From Planococcus versutus (GTDB taxonomy: Bacteria; Bacillota; Bacilli; Bacillales_A; Planococcaceae): DNA of 64,000 nt. Positions within the stretch are counted from its first letter, which is position 1; the number at the start of each line of letters is the position of its first letter. Below are positions 24,561 through 33,589 of this stretch, piece after piece. The notes beneath the pieces are model-generated. The model ran no database searches, had not been told where the DNA came from, and saw nothing but the letters and a program-made list of their open reading frames with translations. Made by a program: the position numbers and the translations under genes. The stretch covers positions 2,892,001 through 2,956,000 of the forward strand of contig NZ_CP016540.2 of the NCBI RefSeq assembly GCF_001186155.3, written 5' to 3'.

Positions 24561-24938
24561 CTATTCCAGTTCAGAAATTTCGTTGATGGCCAAGTCACTT
24601 AGAGAAACGATGCCAATTATTCGTTTATTCACCACAATAGGCAGTCTATGGATCTTATGATTAGTCATTAACTCAATTGCTTTTTCTACTGTTAAATTCT
24701 CAGTTCCAGTAATGACTCTATCGGATAAGATTTCTGATATTGGGGCATCACTCGGAAGCTGTTCTGCAATACCTCGAACTACGATGTCTCGGTCTGTGAC
24801 GATTCCAACTAGCTGTCCGTCTTCGCAGATTGGAATAGATCCTACATTGATTTCTCTCATTTTCGAGGCAACTTCTTGGAGCGTCGATTCGGGTTTACAC
24901 ATTTCAACATCAGTCGTCATAATTTCTTCGATTTTCAT
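24561..24938 (-). CDS. Tandem CBS-domain protein
   Basis: 125 residues made almost entirely of two CBS motifs (about 5-58 and 70-122): VGIVTDRDIVVRGIA closes the first and IGIVSLSDLAINE the second. Such stand-alone CBS pairs bind adenine nucleotides (AMP, ATP, c-di-AMP or NAD) and act as small sensors. The start is an ATG with GAGGAGGC upstream. It is a monocistronic gene between the tetR region and the amino acid transporter. Partner and ligand are unknown. Confidence 0.88.
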   Translation of the reverse strand: MKIEEIMTTDVEMCKPESTLQEVASKMREINVGSIPICEDGQLVGIVTDRDIVVRGIAEQLPSDAPISEILSDRVITGTENLTVEKAIELMTNHKIHRLPIVVNKRIIGIVSLSDLAINEISELE

Positions 24939-25014
24939 CTATATGCCTCCTCTAGTTAGTCGTTTTACTATACATTAACCGTTTTACCCAATAGCAAACG
25001 TCAAATAGAAAAAG

Positions 25015-25049
25015 AAAAAGGAATCGGTTGAATTCACCGATTCCTTTTT
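25015..25049. terminator. Terminator of the amino acid ABC operon
   Basis: AAAAAGGAATCGGT / ACCGATTCCTTTTT with a seven-base loop, just past the ATPase stop codon on the minus strand. Confidence 0.88.
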
Positions 25050-25081
25050 GAGGCAATTAGTATTTTTAACTCATTACAAGA

Positions 25082-25804
25082 TTACTCAACTAATTGAATA
25101 AATTGTTTTGTTCTTTCATTTTGTGGGTTTTCAAAGAAAGTTTTTGGATCGGCTGACTCAATAATTGTTCCTTCGTCAATCATAATGATGCGATCTGCCA
25201 CTTCTTTTGCAAACTTCATCTCATGTGTAACCACAACCATGGTCATTCCTTCTTCAGCTAGTTGTTTCATAACTTGAAGCACTTCTCCTACCAGTTCTGG
25301 ATCAAGTGCTGAGGTTGGCTCATCAAACAGCATAACTTTTGGCTCCATAGCAAGCGAGCGTGCTATGGCAACACGTTGTTTTTGTCCGCCTGAAAGCTTG
25401 TTTGGATAAACATCTGCCTTATCTTCCAAACCTACTTTTTTCAGCAATTCCATGCCTAATATCCTAGCCTGCTCTTTCTTCATTTTCTTAACAGTAACAG
25501 GTGCTTCGATGATATTTTCAAGCACTGTTTTATGAGGAAATAAATTGAAATGCTGGAATACCATTCCGACTTCAGCGCGAATTTTTGTTAAATTGTCTTT
25601 TTTTGCATTTACTACATGACCATCAATCGTGATTTTCCCGTCATTAATCATTTCAAGAAAGTTAAAACACCTGAGAAGCGTACTTTTCCCAGAGCCACTA
25701 ACTCCAACCAATACAACAACTTCTTGTGGGTTAACATGCAAGTCTACGCCTTTTAGTACCTCGAGATCACCAAAGGATTTATGAATGTTTTCTCCAATAA
25801 TCAT
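25082..25804 (-). CDS. Polar amino acid ABC transporter ATP-binding protein
   Basis: 240 residues, the compact GlnQ/HisP/TcyN size. Walker [12 protein letters not shown], the Q-loop [12 protein letters not shown] (its F-N-L-F-P-H-K-T is typical of polar amino acid importers), signature [15 protein letters not shown] and Walker [14 protein letters not shown] are all present. It energises the permease encoded 12 bp upstream. The substrate cannot be read from the ATPase; glutamine, glutamate, arginine or cystine are all possible. Confidence 0.9.
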   Translation of the reverse strand: MIIGENIHKSFGDLEVLKGVDLHVNPQEVVVLVGVSGSGKSTLLRCFNFLEMINDGKITIDGHVVNAKKDNLTKIRAEVGMVFQHFNLFPHKTVLENIIEAPVTVKKMKKEQARILGMELLKKVGLEDKADVYPNKLSGGQKQRVAIARSLAMEPKVMLFDEPTSALDPELVGEVLQVMKQLAEEGMTMVVVTHEMKFAKEVADRIIMIDEGTIIESADPKTFFENPQNERTKQFIQLVE

Positions 25805-25816
25805 GTTAGTCCCTCC

Positions 25817-26494
25817 TTAGGCTTTATCGACATCGAGTTTATTTTCATACAAGCGCAATAAGAATGTGAAAATCATTACAAGTACTAAATAGTAAAGTGC
25901 AACGACCATAAAGGATTCGAATGGCTGATATGATTGCGCAGCTTCTCGATTTCCGAGTGAGAAGATTTCCGCGACCCCGATAATATAAACAAGTGATGAA
26001 TCTTTTAATGTAATAATAAATTGGTTACCCAGTGGTGGAATCGAGCGACGGAGCGCCTGTGGAAAGACGATACGGCTCATGGTTTGCTTGCGATTCATTC
26101 CGAGCGACATACTGGCTTCTCGTTGCCCAGGATCAATTCCTTGAATTGATCCACGGAAAATTTCCGCAATGTAAGCACCATTATGAACGCCGAGTGCGAT
26201 AGCCCCTGCCCAGAAATTCGACATGGTATAAATTTCTACGATCCCAAAGTATAAAAACATAATTTGTACAATCAATGGTGTCCCTCGAATGATTGTGATA
26301 TAAACGTTTGCAATAGCTTGTAGAATTTTTGAACCTGAAATTTTCATCAATGCAATGATAAGACCAATAACGGTACCTAAAATAACACCAATCGCTGTCA
26401 ATTGAAGTGTAACGACAGTGGCTTCTAAAAACCCAGGGTATGTTCGCATAAATACATCATAAACGGTTACCAATATCTCTGGCATAAACGCCAC
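25817..26494 (-). CDS. Polar amino acid ABC transporter permease
   Basis: 225 residues with five membrane helices. It belongs to the HisMQ/GlnP class, with TVVTLQLTAIGVILGTVIGL at the N-terminus and the ABC-contact loop REASMSLGMNRKQTMSRIVFPQALR split around Glu-Ala-x3-Gly. A single permease gene suggests a homodimeric channel. It lies between the receptor gene (20 bp) and the ATPase gene (12 bp), giving receptor-permease-ATPase order. Confidence 0.9.
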   Translation of the reverse strand: MAFMPEILVTVYDVFMRTYPGFLEATVVTLQLTAIGVILGTVIGLIIALMKISGSKILQAIANVYITIIRGTPLIVQIMFLYFGIVEIYTMSNFWAGAIALGVHNGAYIAEIFRGSIQGIDPGQREASMSLGMNRKQTMSRIVFPQALRRSIPPLGNQFIITLKDSSLVYIIGVAEIFSLGNREAAQSYQPFESFMVVALYYLVLVMIFTFLLRLYENKLDVDKA

Positions 26495-26514
26495 TCCTCC
26501 TCATCTCAGCTCAT

Positions 26515-27360
26515 TTATTTGAGAATTTCAATTCCTTCAAGATCTACATCGAGGAGGTTTCGTCCAAACCACTTCTGAGAAATTTCGTCATATGTGCCAT
26601 CTTCAATGATGGCAGCTAATGCTTCGTTAACTGCTTTAAGCAACTCTTTATCTTCTGGTCTTACTGCAACTGCTGCTTGCTCGATCCATAAAGGTTCGCC
26701 AATCATTTCGATTTCTAAACCAGCATTTTGCGCTTCAAATCCTACCACATCCGCTGTAATAACAGCATCTAAACGACCTTCTATTGTTAAATCTTGCAAT
26801 GCCACAACATCACTGCTGTAGTATTGAATGTTTTCATCATCTGTATATTGTTGAGCAGCTGTATCATACGTACTTTGTCCAACTACCCCGATTGTTGCAC
26901 CTTCAAGGTCAGCTTCTGAAGTAATCTCTGTATTTCCTTCACGAACAAAAATGACACCGCCCGAGTAGTAATAAGGATCAGAAAATGCGACTTGTTTAGC
27001 TCGCTCTTCTGTAATTGCCATAGATCCGATGACTGCATCAAAACGATTTGTTGTTAACCCTTGAATGATCGTTTCAAACGGCGTAGTCACTGGATTAGGC
27101 TCTAAGCCCATTTCTTTAGAAATCGCGTTTCCGATATCAATGTCAAAGCCTGTCAAATTGCCGCCTTCTTCATAGTTAAACGGCTTGTAAAGTCCACTTG
27201 AAGCAGTTGTGAATTTGCCATCTTCTAGTAGCTTTAACTCACTTCCCTCACCGTCTGTGCTTGATCCTTCTTCCGAACTGGTTGAGTCATCTCCTCCACA
27301 AGCTGCCAATAGCATTCCTGCAGAAAAAATTACACTTAAAAATGATAATTTCTTTTTCAT
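26515..27360 (-). CDS. Polar amino acid-binding lipoprotein
   Basis: 281 residues. Signal peptide with lipobox LLAACGG (Cys about 21), an acidic Ser-rich linker, then a periplasmic-binding fold of family 3. GFDIDIGNAISKEMGL, NRFDAVIGSMAITEERAKQVAFSD split over two motifs, and DEISQKWFGRNLL near the C-terminus are characteristic. It delivers an amino acid, identity unknown, to the permease. The ATG at 27360 has AAAGGGGAG upstream. The upstream gene on the same strand is an RpiR-type regulator, 75 bp away. Confidence 0.9.
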   Translation of the reverse strand: MKKKLSFLSVIFSAGMLLAACGGDDSTSSEEGSSTDGEGSELKLLEDGKFTTASSGLYKPFNYEEGGNLTGFDIDIGNAISKEMGLEPNPVTTPFETIIQGLTTNRFDAVIGSMAITEERAKQVAFSDPYYYSGGVIFVREGNTEITSEADLEGATIGVVGQSTYDTAAQQYTDDENIQYYSSDVVALQDLTIEGRLDAVITADVVGFEAQNAGLEIEMIGEPLWIEQAAVAVRPEDKELLKAVNEALAAIIEDGTYDEISQKWFGRNLLDVDLEGIEILK

Positions 27361-27435
27361 TTTGCTCTCCCCTTTTCGTTTATAATTGACCAAACCGCCA
27401 AGGCGTTTCGGGAATTCCCAGTAAATCGAGTGCTG

Positions 27436-28278
27436 TTAAATAAAAAGATTCCGGTCTTTATAGACCGCTTCTACTTTTGCTAAGTTTTCATTTACTTGTG
27501 CATGTTGCTTAACATAAACAAATCGCATAATCGAAGTCAAAAGTGCATGGACAGAAGTATAGGAATCAATGTTCAAATTTGAGTTCACAGATACTGTCAA
27601 CTCATAATCTGCATAAACAAGAGCTGGAGACTCTTCAGAATCAGTTAAGACAATGACCTCAGCCCCTTGTGCTTTTACACTTTTTAGCGTATCAAGAGCC
27701 GCTCTGGTATAACGCGGAAAAACAAAAGCAACGACCAAATCTCCTCTTTCTATTTTAGAAAGCTGCGTGTAATATTCTCCAGTTGAAGGATACATCGTTT
27801 CGGTATGACCTAGTACAAGATTTAACCAATTGGCGAACCAGTGAGCGATGCCATAATCAAAGAAATTGCCGGTGACATAAATCTGATCTGCTTGACTAAT
27901 TTTATCGACTACTTGAAGAAGTTTTTCTTCACTTATTGTTTTTTTTAGCTTAGCGATACTCAAAATATCTGCATCCAACAAATTTTCTAAAAAAGATTGA
28001 TCAGCAACAGGCTCTGAAATTTTCTGTTCTGCTTTTTCCAAACGTTCTTCTGCTAGCTTTCGCTGCAAGACTTGTTGAAATTCCGCATATCCTTTGTACC
28101 CCAGTTTTTGTGTCCACCGAATAACTGTCGATTCACTCACACGAACGCGCCTCCCCACTTCAAGAGCAGAAGAAAACGCTAAAAAAATAGGTTCTTTAAA
28201 AAATAAATCACCAATTTTTTTCTGACCTGCACTAAATTCTCGATAAGAACTCGATACACTTCGCAGTAAATCCTGCAT
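27436..28278 (-). CDS. MurR/RpiR family transcriptional regulator
   Basis: 280 residues. N-terminal RpiR-type helix-turn-helix (about 1-75, with the recognition segment VSESTVIRWTQKLGYKGYAE) and a C-terminal SIS domain (about 120-245, including VTGNFFDYGIAHWFANWLN and GDLVVAFVFPRYTRAAL). SIS domains usually bind phosphosugars, yet the next genes encode an amino acid importer, so either the ligand is unusual or the target lies elsewhere. The ATG at 28278 follows GTGGAGG; an upstream in-frame start lacks one. An inverted repeat upstream may be its operator. Confidence 0.87.
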   Translation of the reverse strand: MQDLLRSVSSSYREFSAGQKKIGDLFFKEPIFLAFSSALEVGRRVRVSESTVIRWTQKLGYKGYAEFQQVLQRKLAEERLEKAEQKISEPVADQSFLENLLDADILSIAKLKKTISEEKLLQVVDKISQADQIYVTGNFFDYGIAHWFANWLNLVLGHTETMYPSTGEYYTQLSKIERGDLVVAFVFPRYTRAALDTLKSVKAQGAEVIVLTDSEESPALVYADYELTVSVNSNLNIDSYTSVHALLTSIMRFVYVKQHAQVNENLAKVEAVYKDRNLFI

Positions 28279-28333
28279 ATTTAACGCCTCCACTTGAAGA
28301 ACACACCCATTTACTCTTTTTAGTATACTATTA

Positions 28334-28349
28334 TGCAGGAAACCCTGCA
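28334..28349. promoter_or_regulatory. Inverted repeat upstream of the RpiR gene, candidate operator
   Basis: TGCAGG AAAC CCTGCA, perfect 6-bp arms 56 bp before the start codon, next to a TAGTATACTA palindrome (28321-28330). The position suits autoregulation; no family consensus was available to compare. Confidence 0.4.
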
Positions 28350-28664
28350 ATAGTTTACAGAAAATTCAATAACAATTATTTACTCAAATAACTTCTCAAA
28401 TTATGCGAATTCCCGTCACTAAGGCTTTTGTAGAAAATAGTAATAAGATAAAAAAAAGAGTATTTTTTAGAAATTGCAGATAACATTATTACTTCGAGTG
28501 GATTCTTGAATGCTTTTGTGAACTTTTTAATGCACATAAAATCTTATACTTCTTTTTTAACTTAAACAGTAAATCAATCTTAATGATATGGTCTACTTGT
28601 TTTCATATTTCTGTCCGACTCCTGTATAATCTTTGTATAAGCATTTTATTAGGAGGCTGTTATT
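28350..28664. other. Intergenic region between divergent regulator and carotenoid operon
   Basis: AT-rich, no gene found. TATAAT near 28623-28628 and AGGAGG before the GTG at 28665 are the likely -10 box and ribosome site of the carotenoid plus-strand operon. No convincing -35 is seen. Confidence 0.5.
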
Positions 28665-29414
28665 GTGTGGGAAAATCGGATATTTAAGCTTTTTATTTTC
28701 TGGTATGTATGTGGCATTATATTACTAGGCTTTGATCTATTACCGTCTTGGCTAGAATGGGCAAATGCATTCTTTTTAATTTTAGCGGGTACGCTCAGCT
28801 TTTTGTATTTTCTTAAACGCTTTGGTGCGATCAGTGGCTCTATATTAGGTATTTTCATCTTCTTCTCCACTTTTATTGTGGAGTGGGCGGGTGCAGATAG
28901 TGATTTTCTTTTTGGTTCTTATGATTACACGGAGCGTTTTGCGCCGAATATATTTGGTGTCCCCATTGCTATTGGTTTTGCGTGGGTAATGGTCATGGCT
29001 ACTACACATGTAGTGGCGCGCTGGATTGTTCCAAATGGTGGTTTTCTATATGCTTTGATTGGCGGAATCGGTGCTGTGATTATTGATTTGATTATTGATC
29101 CAGTAGCCTACCAAATTAAACAGTATTGGATATGGGAAGATACTGGTCTTTATTACGATATTCCGTGGACCAATTTTTTTGGATGGTTTGTAGTAGCATT
29201 TATTCTCCATATCGCTATTGATTTAACAATGAAAAAGAAATCAATGGTCATTACTGCAGAACAACCTGAGAAACGAATGCTTCTATTGTATGTATTAATG
29301 ATTGCAATGTTTATCATGCTTGGGTTGATCGGTGGATTATTCTTAGCGGCTGCCTTAACTTCCGGCCTGACTGCTTTAATCACTCTTATCGCATGGAAGA
29401 GGCGACCTGTATGA
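28665..29414 (+). CDS. Carotenoid biosynthesis protein, CruF-like (DUF422) membrane protein
   Basis: 249 residues with about seven to eight membrane helices. SDFLFGSYDYTERFAPNIFG, FGVPIAIGFAWVMVMATTH and the DLIIDPVAYQIKQYWIW loop with conserved Asp, Pro and Trp are the CruF/DUF422 signature. CruF-type proteins hydrate the terminal double bond of linear carotenoids, giving a tertiary hydroxyl that can be glycosylated. Here the gene opens a plus-strand operon with an acyltransferase, a glycosyltransferase and a CrtP-like oxidase. Translation starts at GTG with AGGAGG upstream and overlaps the next gene by 4 bp. Confidence 0.82.
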   Translation: MWENRIFKLFIFWYVCGIILLGFDLLPSWLEWANAFFLILAGTLSFLYFLKRFGAISGSILGIFIFFSTFIVEWAGADSDFLFGSYDYTERFAPNIFGVPIAIGFAWVMVMATTHVVARWIVPNGGFLYALIGGIGAVIIDLIIDPVAYQIKQYWIWEDTGLYYDIPWTNFFGWFVVAFILHIAIDLTMKKKSMVITAEQPEKRMLLLYVLMIAMFIMLGLIGGLFLAAALTSGLTALITLIAWKRRPV

Positions 29415-30085
29415 TCAAAGCCAAAAAATCAGCTTTGTTTGAAACGGGTTTTAATTTGTATTTGACACCGCTCATTCGCTTTTCTTTTTCTCGCCTACTT
29501 GGTGAAGATGTAAAAGAAATACCCAAAAAGCCTGTAATGTTTATTGCTAACCATAGTTCTTGGTGGGATGGCTTAGTTTTTTTCTATTTAAATCGTACGA
29601 TTTGGCGTCATGATATTCATATGATGATGCACGAAAAAGGATTGAAAAAACATTCTTATTTTCGCTTTCTTGGTGCTTTTTCTGTTAATCGTCAAAAACC
29701 AAAAGACATTGTACTTTCGTTGCAATACGCTGAGACCTTATTAAGACAAGGCAAATCTGTTGTTCTTTTTCCTCAAGGAGATGAATTTCATCTTGAAACA
29801 CGACCACTTTCTTTTCTAGCAGGAGCTGCTTATTTAATGGAAAAGTGTCCCGATGTGCCGATAGTTCCACTAAGTTTTTACTATTCTTTCGGACATCAGC
29901 AAAAACCCGAACTTTGGATCCGTCAGCACGACGCCATTTCGACGGATAGAATTGCACATTTAACACGAAAAGAAAAAACTGTTTTTTTAGAAGAGCTTTC
30001 TACTAAACAACTTGACTCATTAAAAAAAGCTGTGATTAACGAAGACAGTTTAGCGTTTCAGTCACTTGGAAAAAGGAGAACTTGA
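29411..30085 (+). CDS. Lysophospholipid acyltransferase-like protein (carotenoid glycoside acyltransferase)
   Basis: 224 residues of the PlsC-type acyltransferase family. NHSSWWDG gives the His-x4-Asp catalytic motif (about 47-52), VLFPQGDE is the substrate-binding block and VPIVPLSFYY the last conserved strand. It probably transfers a fatty acyl chain to the sugar of a glycosylated C30 carotenoid, the role of CrtO in staphyloxanthin synthesis, although the protein is PlsC-like rather than CrtO-like. The ATG overlaps the preceding stop (ATGA). A phospholipid-synthesis role is possible but less likely here. Confidence 0.82.
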   Translation: MIKAKKSALFETGFNLYLTPLIRFSFSRLLGEDVKEIPKKPVMFIANHSSWWDGLVFFYLNRTIWRHDIHMMMHEKGLKKHSYFRFLGAFSVNRQKPKDIVLSLQYAETLLRQGKSVVLFPQGDEFHLETRPLSFLAGAAYLMEKCPDVPIVPLSFYYSFGHQQKPELWIRQHDAISTDRIAHLTRKEKTVFLEELSTKQLDSLKKAVINEDSLAFQSLGKRRT

Positions 30086-30087
30086 CA

Positions 30088-31188
30088 ATGGCTATTTATA
30101 TTGGAATCCATTTGTTTTTTTTAGGTTGGATTATCATCAATCGTCTGTTTCTTCCTTGTTTGCCTAAACAGCCCGAACTAAAAGAAGAACCTCTCGTCTC
30201 TGTCTTGGTTCCCATGAGAAACGAAGAACGAAACGTGGAAACATTAATAAAATCGTTAAAAAATGCTACTTATCGTCATACCGAATTTATCATTTTGAAT
30301 GATCAATCAACAGATGGCACTCAACAAGCGCTTGAACAAGCAATTGCAAAAGATCAACGTTTCAACATCATCATGGGAACAGAACTGCCTAAAGGCTGGG
30401 TTGGAAAAGTACATGCTTGTCATCAATTACAGCAAGTTGCTTCAGGAGACTTCCTATTATTTGTGGACGCTGATGTTCGTTTCCGACCAAAAGCAATCGA
30501 GCAATCACTTTCACTGCTTCAGCAAAAACGTGCACAACTGCTAACAGGATTTCCTGCTTTTGACGTGTCACCTTTTCTCAGCAAACTACTTGTCCCTATG
30601 CTTCATTTTGTCATTCTGTTTCATTTGCCACTTTTTTTGGCTAATTACACAAAATTCAAAGCAGCTACGGCGGCTAACGGGATGTGGATGTTGTTCGAAG
30701 CAACGAGTTACCGAAAAATGGGTGGACACGCCATTGTCTACAACTCATTGGTAGAAGATGTTCATATTGCTCGAAAAGTAAAAGAACATGGCTTTAAAGT
30801 GATTTTGGCAAATATCACAAGCTCGGTAAAATGCCGAATGTACGATACCAATGCCGAAGTATGGGAAGGTTTTTTGAAAAATAGTTACGCCGGTATCGGT
30901 CGCTCACCTTTCATGGCAATCGTGCTAATCGTTTTTTACACAATCTTCTACATCCTTCCACCTTTTTTAGCTATCTACGGGGTATTCACCGGAATGTATA
31001 GTTGGTTACTCCCATATGCATTAACAATTGCTCAGCGCTGGTATATTGACATGGTTACCAATCAACGTTGGTATTTATCAGTTCTCGTTCCGTTACAAGC
31101 TTTTGCAATGCTTGCGGTACTAATTCAATCCATGCGCAAGTCTTATAAAAAACAAGCTTATTCATGGAAAGGAAGACATTATTCATGA
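30088..31188 (+). CDS. crtQ: Carotenoid glycosyltransferase, family 2 (CrtQ-like)
   Basis: 366 residues. An N-terminal membrane helix is followed by a GT2 domain: VSVLVPMRNEERNVETLI, FIILNDQSTDGT, the FVDADVRFRPKA metal-binding Asp-x-Asp and EDVHIARKVKEHGFKV. Two to three C-terminal membrane helices follow. The C-terminus ends YSWKGRHYS, very like the end of staphylococcal CrtQ. It would glucosylate a hydroxylated or carboxylated C30 carotenoid at the membrane. AAAAGGAGAA precedes the ATG at 30088. The stop overlaps the next start. Confidence 0.85.
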   Translation: MAIYIGIHLFFLGWIIINRLFLPCLPKQPELKEEPLVSVLVPMRNEERNVETLIKSLKNATYRHTEFIILNDQSTDGTQQALEQAIAKDQRFNIIMGTELPKGWVGKVHACHQLQQVASGDFLLFVDADVRFRPKAIEQSLSLLQQKRAQLLTGFPAFDVSPFLSKLLVPMLHFVILFHLPLFLANYTKFKAATAANGMWMLFEATSYRKMGGHAIVYNSLVEDVHIARKVKEHGFKVILANITSSVKCRMYDTNAEVWEGFLKNSYAGIGRSPFMAIVLIVFYTIFYILPPFLAIYGVFTGMYSWLLPYALTIAQRWYIDMVTNQRWYLSVLVPLQAFAMLAVLIQSMRKSYKKQAYSWKGRHYS

Positions 31189-32678
31189 AAAAAATTGTTA
31201 TTGTGGGCGGTGGACTGGGTGGACTTGCTTCTGCTGTCACGTTAGCCCATGCAGGATTCGCTGTAGAGCTTTTCGAAAAAAATGATCACCTCGGTGGAAA
31301 ACTGATGCCCGTCAAACTAGGAAATTACCATTTTGACTTTGGACCAAATACCATCACAATGCCAGACGTTTTCGCTACCGTTATTTCACAGACTGGTGAA
31401 AACCCTGAAGACTATCTGGACTTTATTCCGTTAAAAGCTCATACACGGAATCACTTTCCAGATGGCAGCATGTTCGACTTTACGAGCAACCAACAACAAA
31501 TGATTTCGCAACTTCAAAAGATCGATGCACTAGCCGCAGATAATTACCCTGCTTTCATAAAAGAAATTAGTCGGTTGTATAAATTATCAGAACGGTTTTT
31601 TTTCCCTGTGACTTTCCAATCTTGGCGCGATTATTTGTCCCCTTCTCTTGGCTTTGCTGTTTTTCAAGTGCGCCCATTAGAATCTATGCATCATTTTTTC
31701 CAGCGCTATTTCACAAGTCCTTTTTTGGTTCAAGCATTTGACCGATATGCGACGTATATTGGCTCTTCTCCTTACCAAGCACCTGCTACGTTCTCGATGA
31801 TTGCCTATTTGGAATTAGTCGATGGCGTTTTCTACACAAAAGGTGGCAATACTCGAATTGCTGAAGCTTTTGCAACGGTTGCAAGAAATACAGGTGCTCA
31901 ATTGCACACGAACACAGCCGTTTCTAAAATCCTCATAGAAAAAGGAAAAGCCATCGGGATTGGTCTTGAAGACGGAACACGTATTGCAGCTGATCAAGTT
32001 ATTTTAAACGGAGATCTGTTATCAGCTTTCCCGAACTTGGTCGAAGAAAAAGCACGTCCTTCTTTATCCAACAGGAAAATAGCTGCTTTTGAACCATCCA
32101 TATCTGCTTTTGTAATTACTGTTGGCTTAACTCAAAAACTGGATATATTAAAACATCATAATGTCTTTTTCTCATCAGATTACAAGAAAGAATTTAATGA
32201 TTTGTTTGACGCTTCTAAATACAGCAATGAGCCAACTGTCTATATTAGCAATTCATCTCACACAGACCCAAGCATTTCACCAGATGGTGACAACTTGTTT
32301 ATTTTGGTCAATGCGCCTGCATTAACTAAAGAAGGACATCTCCAAATCGATCCCGAATCTTACAAAGAACGCATTTATGATTTCTTATTAAGCTATGGTG
32401 TTGATATTCGCAGTTACTTAGCCGTTGAGAAAGTATTCACACCTGCTTTTATTCGCGAAAAATTCGGTTCTTTTCGAGGGGCTTTGTACGGTCCATCGTC
32501 CAATCGACGAAAAGATGCTTTTTTGCGTCCACCAAACGCGAGTCGCGATATTCAAAATCTTTATTTCGTCGGAGGCAGCACCCATCCAGGTGGCGGTTCG
32601 CCCATGGTCGTTTTAAGTGGATTGAATGTCTCGAAAAAAATCATTGAACACGCTAAAAAAACACTTCCATCAAAATGA
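31185..32678 (+). CDS. crtP: CrtP-like C30 carotenoid oxidase/desaturase
   Basis: 497 residues, CrtI/CrtN-type FAD enzyme. The N-terminal dinucleotide fold is IVIVGGGLGGLASAVTLAHA with Glu at the end of strand 2. The C-terminal FAD motif LYFVGGSTHPGGGSPMVVLS is complete. YIGSSPYQAPATFSM and FRGALYGPSSNRRKDAF line up with staphylococcal CrtP (4,4'-diaponeurosporene oxidase) better than with CrtN. It would oxidise the terminal methyl of a C30 carotene. It is the last gene of the plus-strand carotenoid operon and starts within the crtQ stop (ATGA). Confidence 0.82.
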   Translation: MKKIVIVGGGLGGLASAVTLAHAGFAVELFEKNDHLGGKLMPVKLGNYHFDFGPNTITMPDVFATVISQTGENPEDYLDFIPLKAHTRNHFPDGSMFDFTSNQQQMISQLQKIDALAADNYPAFIKEISRLYKLSERFFFPVTFQSWRDYLSPSLGFAVFQVRPLESMHHFFQRYFTSPFLVQAFDRYATYIGSSPYQAPATFSMIAYLELVDGVFYTKGGNTRIAEAFATVARNTGAQLHTNTAVSKILIEKGKAIGIGLEDGTRIAADQVILNGDLLSAFPNLVEEKARPSLSNRKIAAFEPSISAFVITVGLTQKLDILKHHNVFFSSDYKKEFNDLFDASKYSNEPTVYISNSSHTDPSISPDGDNLFILVNAPALTKEGHLQIDPESYKERIYDFLLSYGVDIRSYLAVEKVFTPAFIREKFGSFRGALYGPSSNRRKDAFLRPPNASRDIQNLYFVGGSTHPGGGSPMVVLSGLNVSKKIIEHAKKTLPSK

Positions 32679-32692
32679 TGGAAGTGTTTTTT
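32657..32692. terminator. Terminator between convergent carotenoid operons
   Basis: AAAACACTTCCATC / TGATGGAAGTGTTTT with a short loop. The crtP stop codon (32676-32678) lies inside the stem. Confidence 0.88.
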
Positions 32693-32755
32693 TAGGATTC
32701 TGCCCGTCAGAACTATTCAGGGACTTTCACTTTTCTTTTGTTTAGGATTTTCGAA

Positions 32756-33589
32756 TTATAAACAGGCGAGTATTGCTTGTTTAGATTCGTCTGGGACATA
32801 ATGTTTTTCGCGAAACACATTGTATTCTTTCGATCGAATCGTGACTAAAATCTCACGATAAACAAGTGCCGCTCCTTTGACAGGCACGCGCGAAGAAATG
32901 GGGTACTCATTAATTGTTTCAAATGATTTTTTATAGTGAAACTCGGCTTTTTCTGCCAATTCTTCCCACACTGCTATAAACTGGGGACTGACGATACCGG
33001 CACGCAATTCATCTTCGTGTAATTCATATTTTTCCATAATTTCTTCAGGCAGATAAATTCTGCCCATTTCTAAGTCTTCGCCAATGTCTCGCAGAATATT
33101 GGTGATTTGCATTGCATAGCCAAGCGAAATCGCAGCTTCTTTTAGAATGCCCGTCTTGCCTGGAGCTAAAACCGGTAAAAGCATAAGGCCCACTGTACTG
33201 GCTACATAATAACTATAATTCAGCAACTCGTCCATGGTCTGATAGCGATTAATTGTCAAATCCATTTCCTGTCCTGTAATCAAACCAGAAAATGCTTCAA
33301 TATCCATTTCGTAATTTTCGAAAACGTCTGCCAATGCGACCCACATCGAGTTTCCAGAGTCGTAGATGCCTGTCAAAAACTCTTGGAAGTCTCTTTTAAA
33401 TTGTTCAAGTTCTTCTTTTGAATTCGAACCTTCATCTACGATATCGTCTACTGTTCGGCAGAAAGCATAAATAGCCCAAACAGCTTTTCGTTTTTCCTTC
33501 GGCAATAAAGAGAAGGCTTTATAAAAGCTTTTCGAATGCCTAGCAATGACTTTTTCACAGGAGGTATAAGCATCTTGTACGTTCATCAT
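32756..33589 (-). CDS. crtM: Dehydrosqualene synthase CrtM
   Basis: 277 residues of the squalene/phytoene synthase family. The first Asp-rich motif DDIVDE is at 48-53 and the second, NILRDIGED, near 165-175; YLPEEIM follows as in CrtM/CrtB. It condenses two farnesyl diphosphates to 4,4'-diapophytoene (dehydrosqualene), the first committed C30 step. C30 rather than C40 is inferred from the crtN and crtP partners and from the family's habit in Planococcaceae. AAAGGAG precedes the ATG, which overlaps the crtN stop. It is last of three genes in the minus-strand operon. Confidence 0.9.
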   Translation of the reverse strand: MMNVQDAYTSCEKVIARHSKSFYKAFSLLPKEKRKAVWAIYAFCRTVDDIVDEGSNSKEELEQFKRDFQEFLTGIYDSGNSMWVALADVFENYEMDIEAFSGLITGQEMDLTINRYQTMDELLNYSYYVASTVGLMLLPVLAPGKTGILKEAAISLGYAMQITNILRDIGEDLEMGRIYLPEEIMEKYELHEDELRAGIVSPQFIAVWEELAEKAEFHYKKSFETINEYPISSRVPVKGAALVYREILVTIRSKEYNVFREKHYVPDESKQAILACL

